Notes: a model not told the origin generated them from the letters alone. 64,000 nucleotides of DNA from Geodermatophilaceae bacterium URHB0062 (GCA_000620185.1 KK211088.1:1-64000); one strand, 5' to 3'; numbered from the stretch's first letter, positions 1 to 8,349 are shown. Translations and numbers: made by a program.

Positions 1-2
1 TC

Positions 3-94
3 GAGCACTACAACACTCGACGCCGCCACAGCGCTCTCGGCGGACTCCCCCCGATCAGCCGCCTGGCACCAACCTGATGGCCGGGTACACCTAG
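3..94 (+). pseudogene. C-terminal remnant of a DDE (IS481-like) transposase, cut by the window edge
   Basis: Read from base 3, the frame gives a tail beginning EHYNTRRRHSALGG and continuing PPISRL before a TGA at 75-77. The pattern YNTRRxHSALGG-PPxSRL is the usual C-terminal end of integrase-core transposases of the IS481/IS3 kind. In the next frame the reading continues as TNLMAGYT with a TAG at 92-94, which resembles the normal last residues of such proteins. The two halves would join if two bases near position 69 were removed, so the gene is probably frameshifted as well as truncated here. No terminal inverted repeat can be recognised in the 25 bases before the next gene. The family assignment rests on about 30 residues. 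Confidence 0.55.
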
Positions 95-119
95 GGCGGC
101 GGCCCGGGCAGCTCGTTCG

Positions 120-3116
120 TCAGCCGGTGGCGAGCAGGCCGCGCTGGGCCGCGATGGCGACGGCCTCCGTCCGACCGCCCGCGCCGAGCTTGGCCAGGAT
201 GTTGCTGACGTGCACGCTCGCGGTCTTCTCGCTGATGTAGAGCTCCGCGCCGATCTGCCGGTTGGTGCGCCCCTGCGCGAGCAGCTTGAGCACCTCGGCC
301 TCCCGGGGCGTGAGGACGGCGTCGGCGTCCGCCGGCCGCAGGCCGGGGATGTCGACGTCGAGCCGCCCCCGCCTGACGAGCGCCTCCACCGCGGTCCGCA
401 GCGGCTCGGCCCCCAACCGGACTGCGACCTCGTGCGCCGCCCCAGCCTGCTCCGCCGCGCCGGCACGGTCGTCGACGCCGAGCAGCGCCTCGGCGAGCCG
501 CCACCGTGACCGGGCCTGCTCGTACACGTGCCCGTAGGCGAAGCCGTCGACCGCGGCCCGCCAGAGATCGGGGGCCGCCTCACCGCGCAGCCGTGCGGCC
601 TCGGCCTCGATCCGGGCGGCCCACGCCTTCGCCTCGGTGCCCATCTCGCCGACCAGGCGCCGGTAGACCTCGACGGCGGACCGCCCGATGTCCGCCAGTT
701 CCTCCCCCGCCGACATCCAGCGGCCGGCGGCCGCCGCATCGCGGACGAGCCGGGCCGCGGCGGCCGCATCGGCCACGGGCGCGAGCGCCGTGCCCACCAG
801 CCGCAGCACGCCGAGATGGTCGTCGGGCCATTGACGCTGCAGCCGCCGCGAGGCCGTCGTCGCCGCCTCGACGGCCGCCTCGGCGTCGCCGTCCCACGCC
901 GCGAGGTCGATCTCCGAGCCGGCCGTGACGAGCCCCAGCAGCACGTGCTCGTGCAGCCGCGGGATCAGCGACTTCGCCCACCGCAGCCGCTCCCGGGCGG
1001 CCGGGTCACCGCGCCCGACCTGCACCAGCAGGCCGGCGGCCCGCACGTGCGCCGCCATCTCGGGCACCCGGGCCAGCAGGTCGGCCTCGGCGAGGCTCGC
1101 GTCCCACTCCCCGGCCGTGTACAGCGCGGTGACCTCCAGATGTCGGAGCTCGGCCGGGTAGAACGACCACTCGATGCCGAGGTCGCGCGCACGCTGGGTG
1201 GCCCGCCGCGTCCAGGTGAGCGTCTCCTCGACCCGGCCGTCGTCGAACGCGACGCTGGCGAGGTTGTAGAGCACCCGCATCTCGACGTCGACGTCACCGG
1301 ACCGACGCGCCCGCAGCAGCGCCTCGTCGAGCCGCTGCTGCACGACCACGGGGTCGACGTCGGCCCGTGCCCGCACCTGAGAGACGGCGGTGTCGGACCA
1401 GGCGCTGTCGAGGCCGAGCTTGTCGGCGGCCGCCAGCGCCTCCTCGGCCGCGGCGTCGCCCTCGTCCATGAGCCCCAGGCTGTAGCTCATCCGCGCGTGC
1501 GTGGCCGCGGCCCAGGTGCGCACCTCCGAGGGCGGGTCGGCCGGCACGAGCGTCATCGCTGCCGAGCTCTCGTGGTAGGCACCCGCGTCGTCCTCGAAGC
1601 GCACCATCGCCTGGGCGAGCGTGTAGTGGACGCGCGCCCGGGTGGCGGGGTCGGCGTCCGGACCGAGCAGGACGAGGGCCGACCGGAGGAGCGCCACGGC
1701 CCGATGGACCTCGCCCACCGTGCGCGCCGCGCCGGCGGTCTCCAGCACGAGCGCCGCCTGGTCCCGGCCGGCCCGCTTCGCGGCATCCGGGACGGCGGAC
1801 CAGAGGGCGAGTGCGGCCTCGAGGTGCTGCAACTGCTCCGCCGGCGCACCGACCCGGCCGGCGGCGACGGCGGCCTCGAGGGACGCGTCGAAGGCACCCG
1901 GAAGGTCGTTGCTCTCGCGCGCGTGGTGGGCGCGCTCGGCGGCGGTGCCCGCGCCCGGGGTGGCGGCGAGGTAGGCGGCGATGGCCGCGTGCAGCCGCAC
2001 CCGCTCGCCGGGCAGCAGGTCGGCCAGGACGGCCTCGCGCAGCAGCGCGTGCCGGAACCGGTAGCGCCGGTCGTCGGACACGACCAGCAGGTGGGAGTGC
2101 ACCAGTTCGGCGAGTGCGTCGTCCAGCTCCGCCGGACCGAGACCCCCGACGGCGGCGACGAGCTCGTGGCGCACCCGGCGGCCGGCCACGGCGGCGATGC
2201 GCACGACCTGCTGGGCGGCCTGCGACCGCTGCTCCACCCGCGCCAGCAGCACGTCGGTCAGGCCCAGTGGCAGCGCCTCGCCGTGCTGGCCGGCGGCGAG
2301 CAGCTCCTCGGCGTAGAAGGCGTTGCCCTCCGCGCGCGCGACGACGTCGGCCACCGTGCTCTCGGCGATGCCGCCACTCGACGCCGCCAGACCGCGGACG
2401 AGTGCCCCGACCTCGGCGTCGGGCAGGGGAAGCAGGTCCAGCCGCTCCACGCTGGGCAGCCGGACCAGTTCGGCCAGCAACGGGCGCAGCGGGTGGCGGC
2501 GGTGCAGGTCGTCGGCGCGGTAGGACGCGACGACGACGACCGGCTCATCGACCAGCCGCGCCAGCAGGTACCGGAGCAGATCGCGACTGGACCGGTCGGC
2601 CCAGTGCAGGTCCTCCAGGATGATGAGCAGTGGCCCCTTGCTCGCCACCTCGCAGATCAGCGCCGCGACGGACTCGAAGAGCTGCAGCCGGCCGTCCTCC
2701 ACGGGTTGGGGCGCGGCCCGGTGCGGCAGCGGGCGGGTCAGGTCACTGCGCTCCGACGCCGGAGGCACCGGCACCGTGGAGCCGGGACGCCCGGCGAGCA
2801 GACCGGCCAGGACGGGGTTGCGGGCGCCGGTCGGTGCGAGCTCGGGATCGGCCGTGACCACACGGAGCAGATCGACGAAGGGCAGGTAGGGCAGGCCGAC
2901 GTCGCCGAGGTCGACGCAGTGGCCGGTGAGCACGCGGACGCCTCGTGCGGCGGCCCGCGCGGAGAGCTCGTCGAGCAGCCGAGTCTTGCCCACGCCGGCG
3001 TCGCCGGCGAGGAGGACGGCGGAAGTGCGGCCGGCCGCCGCCCGGTCGACACGCGCCAGCAGGCGGGCGAGCTCATCGGCTCGGCCCACCAGCGGCGCGT
3101 CGTCCCAGCGTGGCAC
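120..3116 (-). CDS. LuxR-family transcriptional regulator with AAA ATPase domain (LAL type)
   Basis: Large ATP-binding LuxR (MalT-like) regulator of 998 residues. The N-terminal P-loop is GDAGVGKT (about residues 38-45) and the Walker B region is LLIILEDLHWAD (about 163-174). The centre is a long alpha-helical, TPR-like region. The last ~65 residues are a LuxR-type helix-turn-helix (LTPREAEVLKLLAQG, then SEKTASVHVSNILAKLG). Such proteins sense a ligand or protein through the ATPase/TPR part and bind DNA through the C-terminus; the inducer cannot be told here. The start is a GTG at 3116, directly before the family's usual opening PLVGR. It is monocistronic, with a transposase remnant downstream and a small peptide gene upstream. 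The window contains a second member of the family (22299-25076). Confidence 0.93.
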   Translation of the reverse strand: MPRWDDAPLVGRADELARLLARVDRAAAGRTSAVLLAGDAGVGKTRLLDELSARAAARGVRVLTGHCVDLGDVGLPYLPFVDLLRVVTADPELAPTGARNPVLAGLLAGRPGSTVPVPPASERSDLTRPLPHRAAPQPVEDGRLQLFESVAALICEVASKGPLLIILEDLHWADRSSRDLLRYLLARLVDEPVVVVASYRADDLHRRHPLRPLLAELVRLPSVERLDLLPLPDAEVGALVRGLAASSGGIAESTVADVVARAEGNAFYAEELLAAGQHGEALPLGLTDVLLARVEQRSQAAQQVVRIAAVAGRRVRHELVAAVGGLGPAELDDALAELVHSHLLVVSDDRRYRFRHALLREAVLADLLPGERVRLHAAIAAYLAATPGAGTAAERAHHARESNDLPGAFDASLEAAVAAGRVGAPAEQLQHLEAALALWSAVPDAAKRAGRDQAALVLETAGAARTVGEVHRAVALLRSALVLLGPDADPATRARVHYTLAQAMVRFEDDAGAYHESSAAMTLVPADPPSEVRTWAAATHARMSYSLGLMDEGDAAAEEALAAADKLGLDSAWSDTAVSQVRARADVDPVVVQQRLDEALLRARRSGDVDVEMRVLYNLASVAFDDGRVEETLTWTRRATQRARDLGIEWSFYPAELRHLEVTALYTAGEWDASLAEADLLARVPEMAAHVRAAGLLVQVGRGDPAARERLRWAKSLIPRLHEHVLLGLVTAGSEIDLAAWDGDAEAAVEAATTASRRLQRQWPDDHLGVLRLVGTALAPVADAAAAARLVRDAAAAGRWMSAGEELADIGRSAVEVYRRLVGEMGTEAKAWAARIEAEAARLRGEAAPDLWRAAVDGFAYGHVYEQARSRWRLAEALLGVDDRAGAAEQAGAAHEVAVRLGAEPLRTAVEALVRRGRLDVDIPGLRPADADAVLTPREAEVLKLLAQGRTNRQIGAELYISEKTASVHVSNILAKLGAGGRTEAVAIAAQRGLLATG

Positions 3117-3147
3117 GGCGTCGATCGTGGCACGGACCAGAGACAGG

Positions 3148-3173
3148 ACCGCCCCGGCGGACGCCGGGGCGGT
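3148..3173 (-). terminator. Hairpin terminator after the small peptide gene
   Basis: Perfect inverted repeat with 12-bp arms (ACCGCCCCGGCG and its complement) and a 2-base loop, 3 bases past the stop of the 44-residue gene. There is no T-run, which is common in high-GC actinobacteria. Confidence 0.7.
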
Positions 3174-3175
3174 AC

Positions 3176-3310
3176 TCAGCGGGTCGCCTTGCGGTTGCGG
3201 AGCCTGGCAGCGCGACGGGTGCGCGTGCCGCGACCGGAGGCCTGCAGGACCTCTCGGCGGTAGGCGAGCTCCGCGTCGAGGGCCGGGTTGATGAAGTAGT
3301 ACGAGGTCAT
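3176..3310 (-). CDS. Small basic protein, 44 aa, unknown function
   Basis: Short gene whose product starts MTSYYFINPALDAELAYRR and ends in a strongly basic tail (RTRRAARLRNRKATR). The start at 3310 is well supported: GAGAGGA lies 6-7 bases upstream on the minus strand. A perfect hairpin follows the stop. The frame is open further upstream, but no better start is seen. I do not recognise the family. The aromatic N-terminus and Arg/Lys-rich end could suit a nucleic-acid or membrane-binding microprotein, which is speculation. It lies 59 bases upstream of the large LuxR regulator on the same strand, but the hairpin between them argues against strong co-transcription. Confidence 0.72.
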   Translation of the reverse strand: MTSYYFINPALDAELAYRREVLQASGRGTRTRRAARLRNRKATR

Positions 3311-3588
3311 CTTCGTTTCCTCTCGATTCACCAGGCGGGCCCTGGTGGACGAGGACAACGGTCGTGCTGAGGGGTGGGGCCGGGCATCGGGCAGTCAGGC
3401 AGTCCTGCCGGGCGGCTGCGTCTGAGGCCCCTTAGGCGCCCAGGACGGCCTCACCCGATCGGTTGATCGCGTGGGGCTCGTTGCATCAAAGCCCAGGTCG
3501 AGGGCATGTCCGGTCCGCGGCGACCGCCGTCGGTCGAGCGTGCGCGGAGGACAGCCCCGCGCAGCCGACCGCGAGGAATGGAGTTGCC

Positions 3589-3840
3589 ATGCGGCTCGGA
3601 ACAGCGATCGTCCTGCTCGCGCTCGGCGCGATTCTCACCTTCGCCCTCCGCGTCGACGTCAGTGGCGTCGACCTGCAGGTCGTCGGATGGATCCTCATGA
3701 TCGTCGGTGCGCTCGGGATCGTTCTCGAGGTGGCCGTCTGGGGTCCGCGCTCGCGCCGTCGGGTCACCCACAGCGAGGGCTACGCCGCCCCGGCGGCCGG
3801 CGCCCCGGTGCAGCGCACCACCACCGACGAGACCTACTGA
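3589..3840 (+). CDS. DUF6458-like small membrane protein
   Basis: 83-residue protein with two hydrophobic segments (about residues 3-20 and 31-49), then a charged RSRRR stop-transfer motif and a short hydrophilic tail. It starts MRLGTAIVLLALGAI, typical of the DUF6458 family of actinobacterial two-helix membrane proteins. The ATG at 3589 has a GAGGAATGGAG purine-rich ribosome-binding stretch just upstream. Function unknown. It is a single gene followed by a strong hairpin. Confidence 0.8.
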   Translation: MRLGTAIVLLALGAILTFALRVDVSGVDLQVVGWILMIVGALGIVLEVAVWGPRSRRRVTHSEGYAAPAAGAPVQRTTTDETY

Positions 3841-3857
3841 TCGCCCGCGCACAAGGC

Positions 3858-3893
3858 GACAGCCCCCGACCTCGAATGAGGTCGGGGGCTGTC
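3858..3893 (+). terminator. Strong hairpin terminator after the DUF6458 gene
   Basis: Perfect 16-bp stem (arms begin GACAGCCCCCGACCTC) with a GAAT loop, 17 bases after the stop codon. It is followed by a mildly T-rich stretch. Confidence 0.8.
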
Positions 3894-3956
3894 GTTCGTT
3901 CGGGTCCGGACCGGATGACGGCCGCCTCGCGGCGAGATGCACAACGCGGCTCCAGC

Positions 3957-3974
3957 CCCCGACCGAGGTCGGGG
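3957..3974. repeat. Partial copy of the upstream terminator palindrome
   Basis: CCCCGACC-GA-GGTCGGGG is a perfect palindrome. With its left flank it repeats the sequence CAGCCCCCGACC found in the terminator at 3858-3893, 94 bases earlier. It may be a decayed duplicate. Confidence 0.5.
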
Positions 3975-4147
3975 CGGTATTCCGTGAAGGCGGTAACCAA
4001 ATGGCACCCGGGGGCACGATGCACCCGGCCCGGACATCCACGAGGCTACTCGCGGACGGCGGTAGGTGTCGCGCCGAGCGGGCCCGAAGGGTCCGCGTAG
4101 GTGCGACGAAGCGGCTCCACGCAGGTCGGGACGGCAACTGGTCGCGG

Positions 4148-4166
4148 TGCGATCCGGAGGATCGCA
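4148..4166 (-). terminator. Small hairpin after the scramblase-like gene
   Basis: TGCGATCC and GGATCGCA form an 8-bp stem with a 3-base loop, 9 bases beyond the stop of the minus-strand gene ending at 4176. Confidence 0.5.
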
Positions 4167-4175
4167 GTGTCATGG

Positions 4176-4970
4176 TCAGTTCCAGCCGCGGTCGTCCTGC
4201 TTGAGCGCGGTGTCGACGGTGAGCGCCGAGGCGATCACCATGCTGGCCAGCGGTTCCGGCAGCCGGTAGTGCACCAGGACGACGTAGCGGTCGGCCGTCG
4301 TGAACAGGGTCCGCGCGAGGCCTTCCCACTTCTTCGTGATCCGGGCGACCTCCGTGCCCGCCGCGTCGACGATCGCGAAGTCCCAGGCGCGCCAGTTCTC
4401 CGCCTGGATGGCACCGACCAACCGGCCGTCCGACACGAGGTCGAACCGGATCTTGCCGAAGACGTTGGCCTGGACGATCTCGCCGATCGGCGCCCCGTCG
4501 GGCCGGCTGACCACGACGCGCGATCTCACGATCTTCGCCGGTCGGGTGAGCACGAGGACCGGACCCGTCGCGTCGTGCACCTCGAGCCGGTGCGTCAGGA
4601 ACTGGTCGAGGCTGGAGAGGAAGCGCACGGCCTTCCTCACCGTGCTCTGCCCGACCTCCACGACCGCGCCGATCTGCTGGCCCTGCCCGTCGAAGACGGC
4701 GTACTCGTTGGTCAGCTCGATGATCTTCGTCTTCTGGGACACGAGCAGGACCGGTTGCTCGTACAGCGAGGGCCCGTGGCCCGTCACCTGCTGCGCTGCC
4801 GGCGAGGGTGCTCCCACCCCGGGCGCCGGGACGGGAGCGGCCGGGGGTGGTGCAGGCGGCGCAGCGGCCGGTTGCAGGTGCTCGGTCCAGCCCTGGCCGT
4901 TCCACCAGCGACTGCCGCCTCTCCCGGCGGGGTCGGGGTACCAGCCCGGCGGGGGTGGCGGTTGGGTCAC
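4176..4970 (-). CDS. DUF2510 / scramblase-like (LURP-one-related) protein
   Basis: 264 residues. The N-terminus carries a DUF2510 module (PPPPPGWYPDPAG, then WWNGQGWTEH), a short aromatic domain common in actinobacterial membrane and secreted proteins, followed by a Pro/Ala linker. From about residue 70 the protein matches the phospholipid-scramblase/LURP-one-related tubby-like beta-barrel fold (YEQPVLLVSQKTKIIELTNEY, repeated strands, ending LTVDTALKQDD). The start is taken as the GTG at 4970, because the reading upstream is low complexity and overlaps the divergent gene. Biochemical role in bacteria is unknown; membrane lipid binding is an inference from the family. Confidence 0.8.
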   Translation of the reverse strand: MTQPPPPPGWYPDPAGRGGSRWWNGQGWTEHLQPAAAPPAPPPAAPVPAPGVGAPSPAAQQVTGHGPSLYEQPVLLVSQKTKIIELTNEYAVFDGQGQQIGAVVEVGQSTVRKAVRFLSSLDQFLTHRLEVHDATGPVLVLTRPAKIVRSRVVVSRPDGAPIGEIVQANVFGKIRFDLVSDGRLVGAIQAENWRAWDFAIVDAAGTEVARITKKWEGLARTLFTTADRYVVLVHYRLPEPLASMVIASALTVDTALKQDDRGWN

Positions 4971-5067
4971 GGCCGACAAGCTAGCGCCCGCAGCAGGCAG
5001 CACGAGTCCTCCGACATGCCAGACTCCGGCCCATGCTGCCTGTGACCGTGCGCACCGGCGGTGCGCG

Positions 5068-5742
5068 GTGACCGGATCGCCGGGGGCCCTCGTGGGCTTC
5101 GACGCCTGGGCCGAACTGGCCGGCGACTCGGAGACCTCCCGCACGGAGTGGGCCTCCCTGGTCGACGCGTGGAGTCAGCCGCACCGCCGCTATCACGACC
5201 TCGCCCACCTGGCCGCCGTCCTCGGGGTCGTGGCCCAGCTGGAGGCGACGGCTCCCGATCCCGCCGCCGTCCGGCTCGCCGCCTGGTACCACGACGTGGT
5301 GTACGACCCGACCCGCACCGACAACGAGCAGGTCAGCGCCGAGCGCGCCCGGGCCGGGCTGCGCGGGCTCGTGCCCGACGAGCGACGGGCCGAGGTGGAA
5401 CGCCTGGTCCTGCTGACCGCGGGCCACGACCCGGCTCCGGACGACGTCAACGGCGCCGTCCTCTGCGACGCGGACCTGGCCGTCCTGGCCGGGCCGCCGC
5501 AGGCATACGCGGCCTACGCCTCGGCGGTGCGGGAGGAGTACGCGCACCTCTCCGACGACGACTTCATCCGGGGACGGATCGCCGTCCTCGAATCGCTGGT
5601 CGCCCTGCCCGCGCTCTACCGGACGCCGGAGGCGGCCGAGCAGTGGACGGCGACCGCTGCCGCGAACCTGACCGCCGAGCTGACCCTGCTCAGAGGACGC
5701 GCGGCTTCTTCCGGCGAAGCCCCGCCGCCATCAACCGGCTGA
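5068..5742 (+). CDS. HD-domain metal-dependent phosphohydrolase-like protein
   Basis: 224 residues. The metal-binding histidines and aspartates of an HD superfamily hydrolase are visible: RRYHDLAHL near residue 40, AAWYHDVVYDP near 80, TAGHDP and LCDADLAVL near 130. This group resembles the uncharacterised HD proteins annotated as predicted metal-dependent hydrolases; the substrate is not known. The start is set at GTG 5068; GTG 5092 is possible. The 3' end overlaps the convergent DUF4031 gene by 53 bases. Confidence 0.82.
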   Translation: MTGSPGALVGFDAWAELAGDSETSRTEWASLVDAWSQPHRRYHDLAHLAAVLGVVAQLEATAPDPAAVRLAAWYHDVVYDPTRTDNEQVSAERARAGLRGLVPDERRAEVERLVLLTAGHDPAPDDVNGAVLCDADLAVLAGPPQAYAAYASAVREEYAHLSDDDFIRGRIAVLESLVALPALYRTPEAAEQWTATAAANLTAELTLLRGRAASSGEAPPPSTG

Positions 5743-5959
5743 GCAGCTCCCGCCCGCCGACCGCCTGCGCCCCGGCGGCGACCGCGATGTCGTGGAGCTC
5801 CTCCGGCACGTCGTAGTGGTCGCCCTGGAAGGCACGGCGCGGGATGCCCAGCTCGCCCTGCACGAAGGCGTGCAGTTCGTCGTAGGAGACGTCGCTGACC
5901 AGGTGCGACCACCGACGGCCCCGCCACGGCCACACGGGGTCGTCGATCAGCAGGGTCAC
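5690..5959 (-). CDS. DUF4031 domain protein
   Basis: 89 residues beginning VTLLIDDPVWPWRGRRWSHL, with the SYDELHAFVQGELGIPRRAF pattern of the DUF4031 family and a basic C-terminus (RRKKPRVL). The GTG at 5959 gives the family's normal N-terminus. Function unknown. The last 53 bases overlap antiparallel with the 3' end of the HD-domain gene, and both reading frames stay intact. Confidence 0.8.
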   Translation of the reverse strand: MTLLIDDPVWPWRGRRWSHLVSDVSYDELHAFVQGELGIPRRAFQGDHYDVPEELHDIAVAAGAQAVGGRELLSRLMAAGLRRKKPRVL

Positions 5960-5997
5960 GGAGGGCAGTCTGCCGCCTCCGGCTAGCGTTCGGCCTC

Positions 5998-6996
5998 GTG
6001 AGCACGCAGATCCGCTGGGGAGTCGTCGGGCCAGGGCGCATCGCCGAGAAGGTGGTCGAGGACTTCGCCGTCGTCGACGGGGCCCGGGCGGTCGCGGTCG
6101 CCTCCCGGTCGCAGGCACGCGCCGACGACTTCGCCGCCCGGCACGGACTCGACCGGGCGTACGGCTCGTACAAGGAGATCCTGGCCGACCCGGACGTCGA
6201 CGTCCTCTACGTCGCCACGCCGCATCCGCAGCACCACGCGATCGCGCTGGCGGCGCTGCGTGCGGGCAAGGCCCTGCTGGTGGAGAAGTCGTTCACGGCC
6301 ACCACGCCGGGCGCGGCCGAGGTGATCGACCTGGCGCGGGAGACCGGCGTCTTCGTCATGGAGGCGATGTGGACGCGCTTCCAGCCGGCCGTCGTCGCCA
6401 TGCGCGAGCTGATCGCCGACGGCGCGATCGGAGAGGTGCGCTCGGTACAGGCCGACCTCGGCGTGACGCGGGAGTACGACCCGGCCGACCGGCTCTTCGA
6501 CCTCGCGCTCGGCGGCGGCGCGCTGCTCGACCTCGGCGTCTACGTCGTCTCCTTCGCCCAGATGCTGCTGGGGACGCCGGAACGTGTGGTCGCCGCCGGT
6601 TCGCTGTTCCCCTCCGGTGCCGACGCCGAGGCCGCGCTGCTGCTCGACTACGCCGACGGGAGGACGGCGACGCTCACGACCTCCCTGCGCAACGCGCTCC
6701 CCGGCCAGGCGCGGGTGTTCGGGACGGCGGGCTGGATCGACGTCCTCCCCCGTTTCCACCACCCCGAGACGATCGTCCTGCACCGGGCCGGGGCCGACCC
6801 GGAGACGATCACCCGTCCTCCGCTCGGGGCCGGGTATTCGCACGAGCTGATCGCGGTCACCGAGGGCGTGCGCGAGGGCCGGCAGGAGAGCGATGTCATG
6901 CCGCTCGCCGACACCCTCGCCGTCCAGCGGCTGCTGAACGACGCCGCCGAGCAGCTCGGCGTGCGGCACGCGGAGGATCCCGCCGTCCTCACCTAG
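5998..6996 (+). CDS. Gfo/Idh/MocA family oxidoreductase
   Basis: 332-residue NAD(P)-dependent oxidoreductase. The Rossmann fold starts at WGVVGPGRIAEKV. The ATPHPQHH strand and the VEKSF segment (EKP in most members, here EKS) follow, and the C-terminal alpha/beta substrate domain contains GGGALLDLGVY. Family members oxidise sugars, inositols or dihydrodiols; the substrate cannot be read. The start is GTG 5998 with little upstream sequence, so the mRNA may be leaderless. The divergent DUF4031 gene begins 39 bases away. The end overlaps the convergent DUF72 gene by 4 bases. Confidence 0.88.
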   Translation: MSTQIRWGVVGPGRIAEKVVEDFAVVDGARAVAVASRSQARADDFAARHGLDRAYGSYKEILADPDVDVLYVATPHPQHHAIALAALRAGKALLVEKSFTATTPGAAEVIDLARETGVFVMEAMWTRFQPAVVAMRELIADGAIGEVRSVQADLGVTREYDPADRLFDLALGGGALLDLGVYVVSFAQMLLGTPERVVAAGSLFPSGADAEAALLLDYADGRTATLTTSLRNALPGQARVFGTAGWIDVLPRFHHPETIVLHRAGADPETITRPPLGAGYSHELIAVTEGVREGRQESDVMPLADTLAVQRLLNDAAEQLGVRHAEDPAVLT

Positions 6997-7814
6997 GCCG
7001 GCGCGGGCAGCCCTGGCGTCTTCTGGTCGGGCGTCCAGGTCAGGCCGACGGCCTGGTCGGGCGTCGGCACGCGGGTCGGCGTCCCCCCGGCGCGGCGGAC
7101 GGCGTCGGCGAACAGGGCAGCGTCGATGGTGGCCGCTCCCCCGGGGTCGTTGTTGAAGTAGACGAGCACGTCCTGCTCCGCCGTCCAGGTGGCGGCCAGC
7201 CGGTCGGCCCACAGCTGCAGCGTCTCGGGGCGATAACGCCAGTTCTCGATGCCGCGGTGGAAGCGCAGGTAGGCCCAGTCGGTCGTGCGCCAGAGCGGCG
7301 CCACGGCCTCTTCGTCGCGGTCCGCCCAACACAGCGCCGCGCCGTACCGCTCGAGCAGGGCGCGGATCTCGTCGGTCCACCAACTGGTGTGCCGCGGTTC
7401 GACGGCGACCCGGGTGCCGGACGGGAACTGCGCCAGGCACTCGCGCAGCAGTTCGGCGTCGGCCTGCAGTGTCGGCGGCAGCTGCAGCAGGATCGTGTCG
7501 AGCCGGTGCTCGAGGCCCTCGGCCCGCGACATCAGCCGCGCCACCGGCTCCTCCGGCTCCTTCAGCCGCTTGATGTGGGTGAGGTAGCGGCTGGCCTTGA
7601 CCGCCCAGCGGAAGTCGGGCGGGGTGCGCTCGCGCCAGGCGACGAACGTGGCGTGCTCGGGCAGCCGGTAGAACGCGTTGTTGCTCTCCACCGTGGCGAA
7701 GAACTGGGCGTAGTGCTCCAGCCACAGCCGCTGCGGGAGCTTGGCCGGGTAGAAGCGGCCCCGCCAGTCGCGGTACTGCCAGCCCGACGTCCCGATGATC
7801 ACGGCCACGTCCAT
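6993..7814 (-). CDS. DUF72 domain protein (YecE-like TIM barrel)
   Basis: 273 residues. Opens MDVAVIIGTSGWQYRDWRG and contains FATVESNNAFYRLP, KASRYLTHIKRL, VAVEPRHTSWW and LVYFNNDPGGAA, the successive strand motifs of the DUF72/YecE TIM-barrel family. Function unknown; a nucleic-acid or sugar-phosphate role has been suggested for the family, but nothing here decides. ATG 7814 is chosen because it precedes the conserved GTSGW strand. The 5' end overlaps the open frame of the divergent VOC gene only upstream of that gene's likely start. Confidence 0.85.
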   Translation of the reverse strand: MDVAVIIGTSGWQYRDWRGRFYPAKLPQRLWLEHYAQFFATVESNNAFYRLPEHATFVAWRERTPPDFRWAVKASRYLTHIKRLKEPEEPVARLMSRAEGLEHRLDTILLQLPPTLQADAELLRECLAQFPSGTRVAVEPRHTSWWTDEIRALLERYGAALCWADRDEEAVAPLWRTTDWAYLRFHRGIENWRYRPETLQLWADRLAATWTAEQDVLVYFNNDPGGAATIDAALFADAVRRAGGTPTRVPTPDQAVGLTWTPDQKTPGLPAPA

Positions 7815-7863
7815 GATCGTCACCCGCGTGCGGGATGGGCGCTCGGTGTGGTCAGCTGCCCGG

Positions 7864-8253
7864 GTGACCACACCTGCCCGGTTCAAGGACCTCTGCCTCG
7901 ACGCCCGCGACCACCAGACCCTGGCCGACTGGTGGTGCGCCGCCATGGGCTACGTGCGCCGGGACGACGTGGCTCCTCCCGAGGAGGGGTGGACGCGGCC
8001 GACCGAGTGGCCGGTGCCGATCGTCGACCCCAACGGGCACGGGCCGCTCATGTGGATCGTCCCGGTGCCGGAGCCGAAGATCGCGAAGAACCGCATGCAC
8101 CACGACGTCCTGGGCGACACCCAGGCGCTGCTCGCTCTCGGCGCGACCCTGGTGCGGCCGCGGGACGCCGACACCGAGCCCGACGGTGCGATCGAGTGGG
8201 ACGTGCTGGCCGACCCGGAGGGCAATGAGTTCTGCGTCTTCTCGCCGGAGTGA
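7864..8253 (+). CDS. VOC (glyoxalase-like) domain protein
   Basis: 129 residues in the vicinal-oxygen-chelate fold of the glyoxalase-like type (LCLDARDHQTLADWWCAAMGY, then KNRMHHDVL, ending DPEGNEFCVFSPE). The paired HHDV and EFCVF segments mark metal-ligand positions of this fold. It may be a small-molecule binding or resistance protein; the substrate is unknown. GTG 7864 is the start that begins just before the first conserved strand; the frame is open to 7795. Confidence 0.8.
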   Translation: MTTPARFKDLCLDARDHQTLADWWCAAMGYVRRDDVAPPEEGWTRPTEWPVPIVDPNGHGPLMWIVPVPEPKIAKNRMHHDVLGDTQALLALGATLVRPRDADTEPDGAIEWDVLADPEGNEFCVFSPE

Positions 8254-8259
8254 GGTTCG

Positions 8260-8323
8260 CCGCGATCATGGACCCGTGACCACGATTCACCGCGTTGAAC
8301 TGGTCAGGACCCCGTGATCGCGG
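8260..8323. repeat. Imperfect inverted repeat
   Basis: CCGCGATCATGG at 8260-8271 pairs with CCGTGATCGCGG at 8312-8323 (11 of 12), with a 40-base loop. It lies just after the VOC stop codon and could be a weak terminator or a decayed palindromic repeat. Confidence 0.4.
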
Positions 8324-8349
8324 GGATGTGCCAGTCCCACAGACGCCGA

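Larger units (their letters stand above)
3841..4175. other. Intergenic region of 335 bases with three palindromes, no gene seen
   Basis: Lies between the convergent DUF6458 and scramblase-like genes. It holds the strong hairpin at 3858-3893, a second palindrome at 3957-3974 that repeats the CAGCCCCCGACC core of the first, and a small hairpin at 4148-4166. Short open frames here have neither ribosome-binding sites nor recognisable products. Confidence 0.6.

Noticed and set aside
528..3263. Long open frame (about 900 codons) on the plus strand opposite the LuxR/AAA gene
   Set aside because: Antisense frame typical of high GC; the product is low complexity, without domains or a ribosome-binding site, while the minus strand encodes a clear ATPase with LuxR domain.
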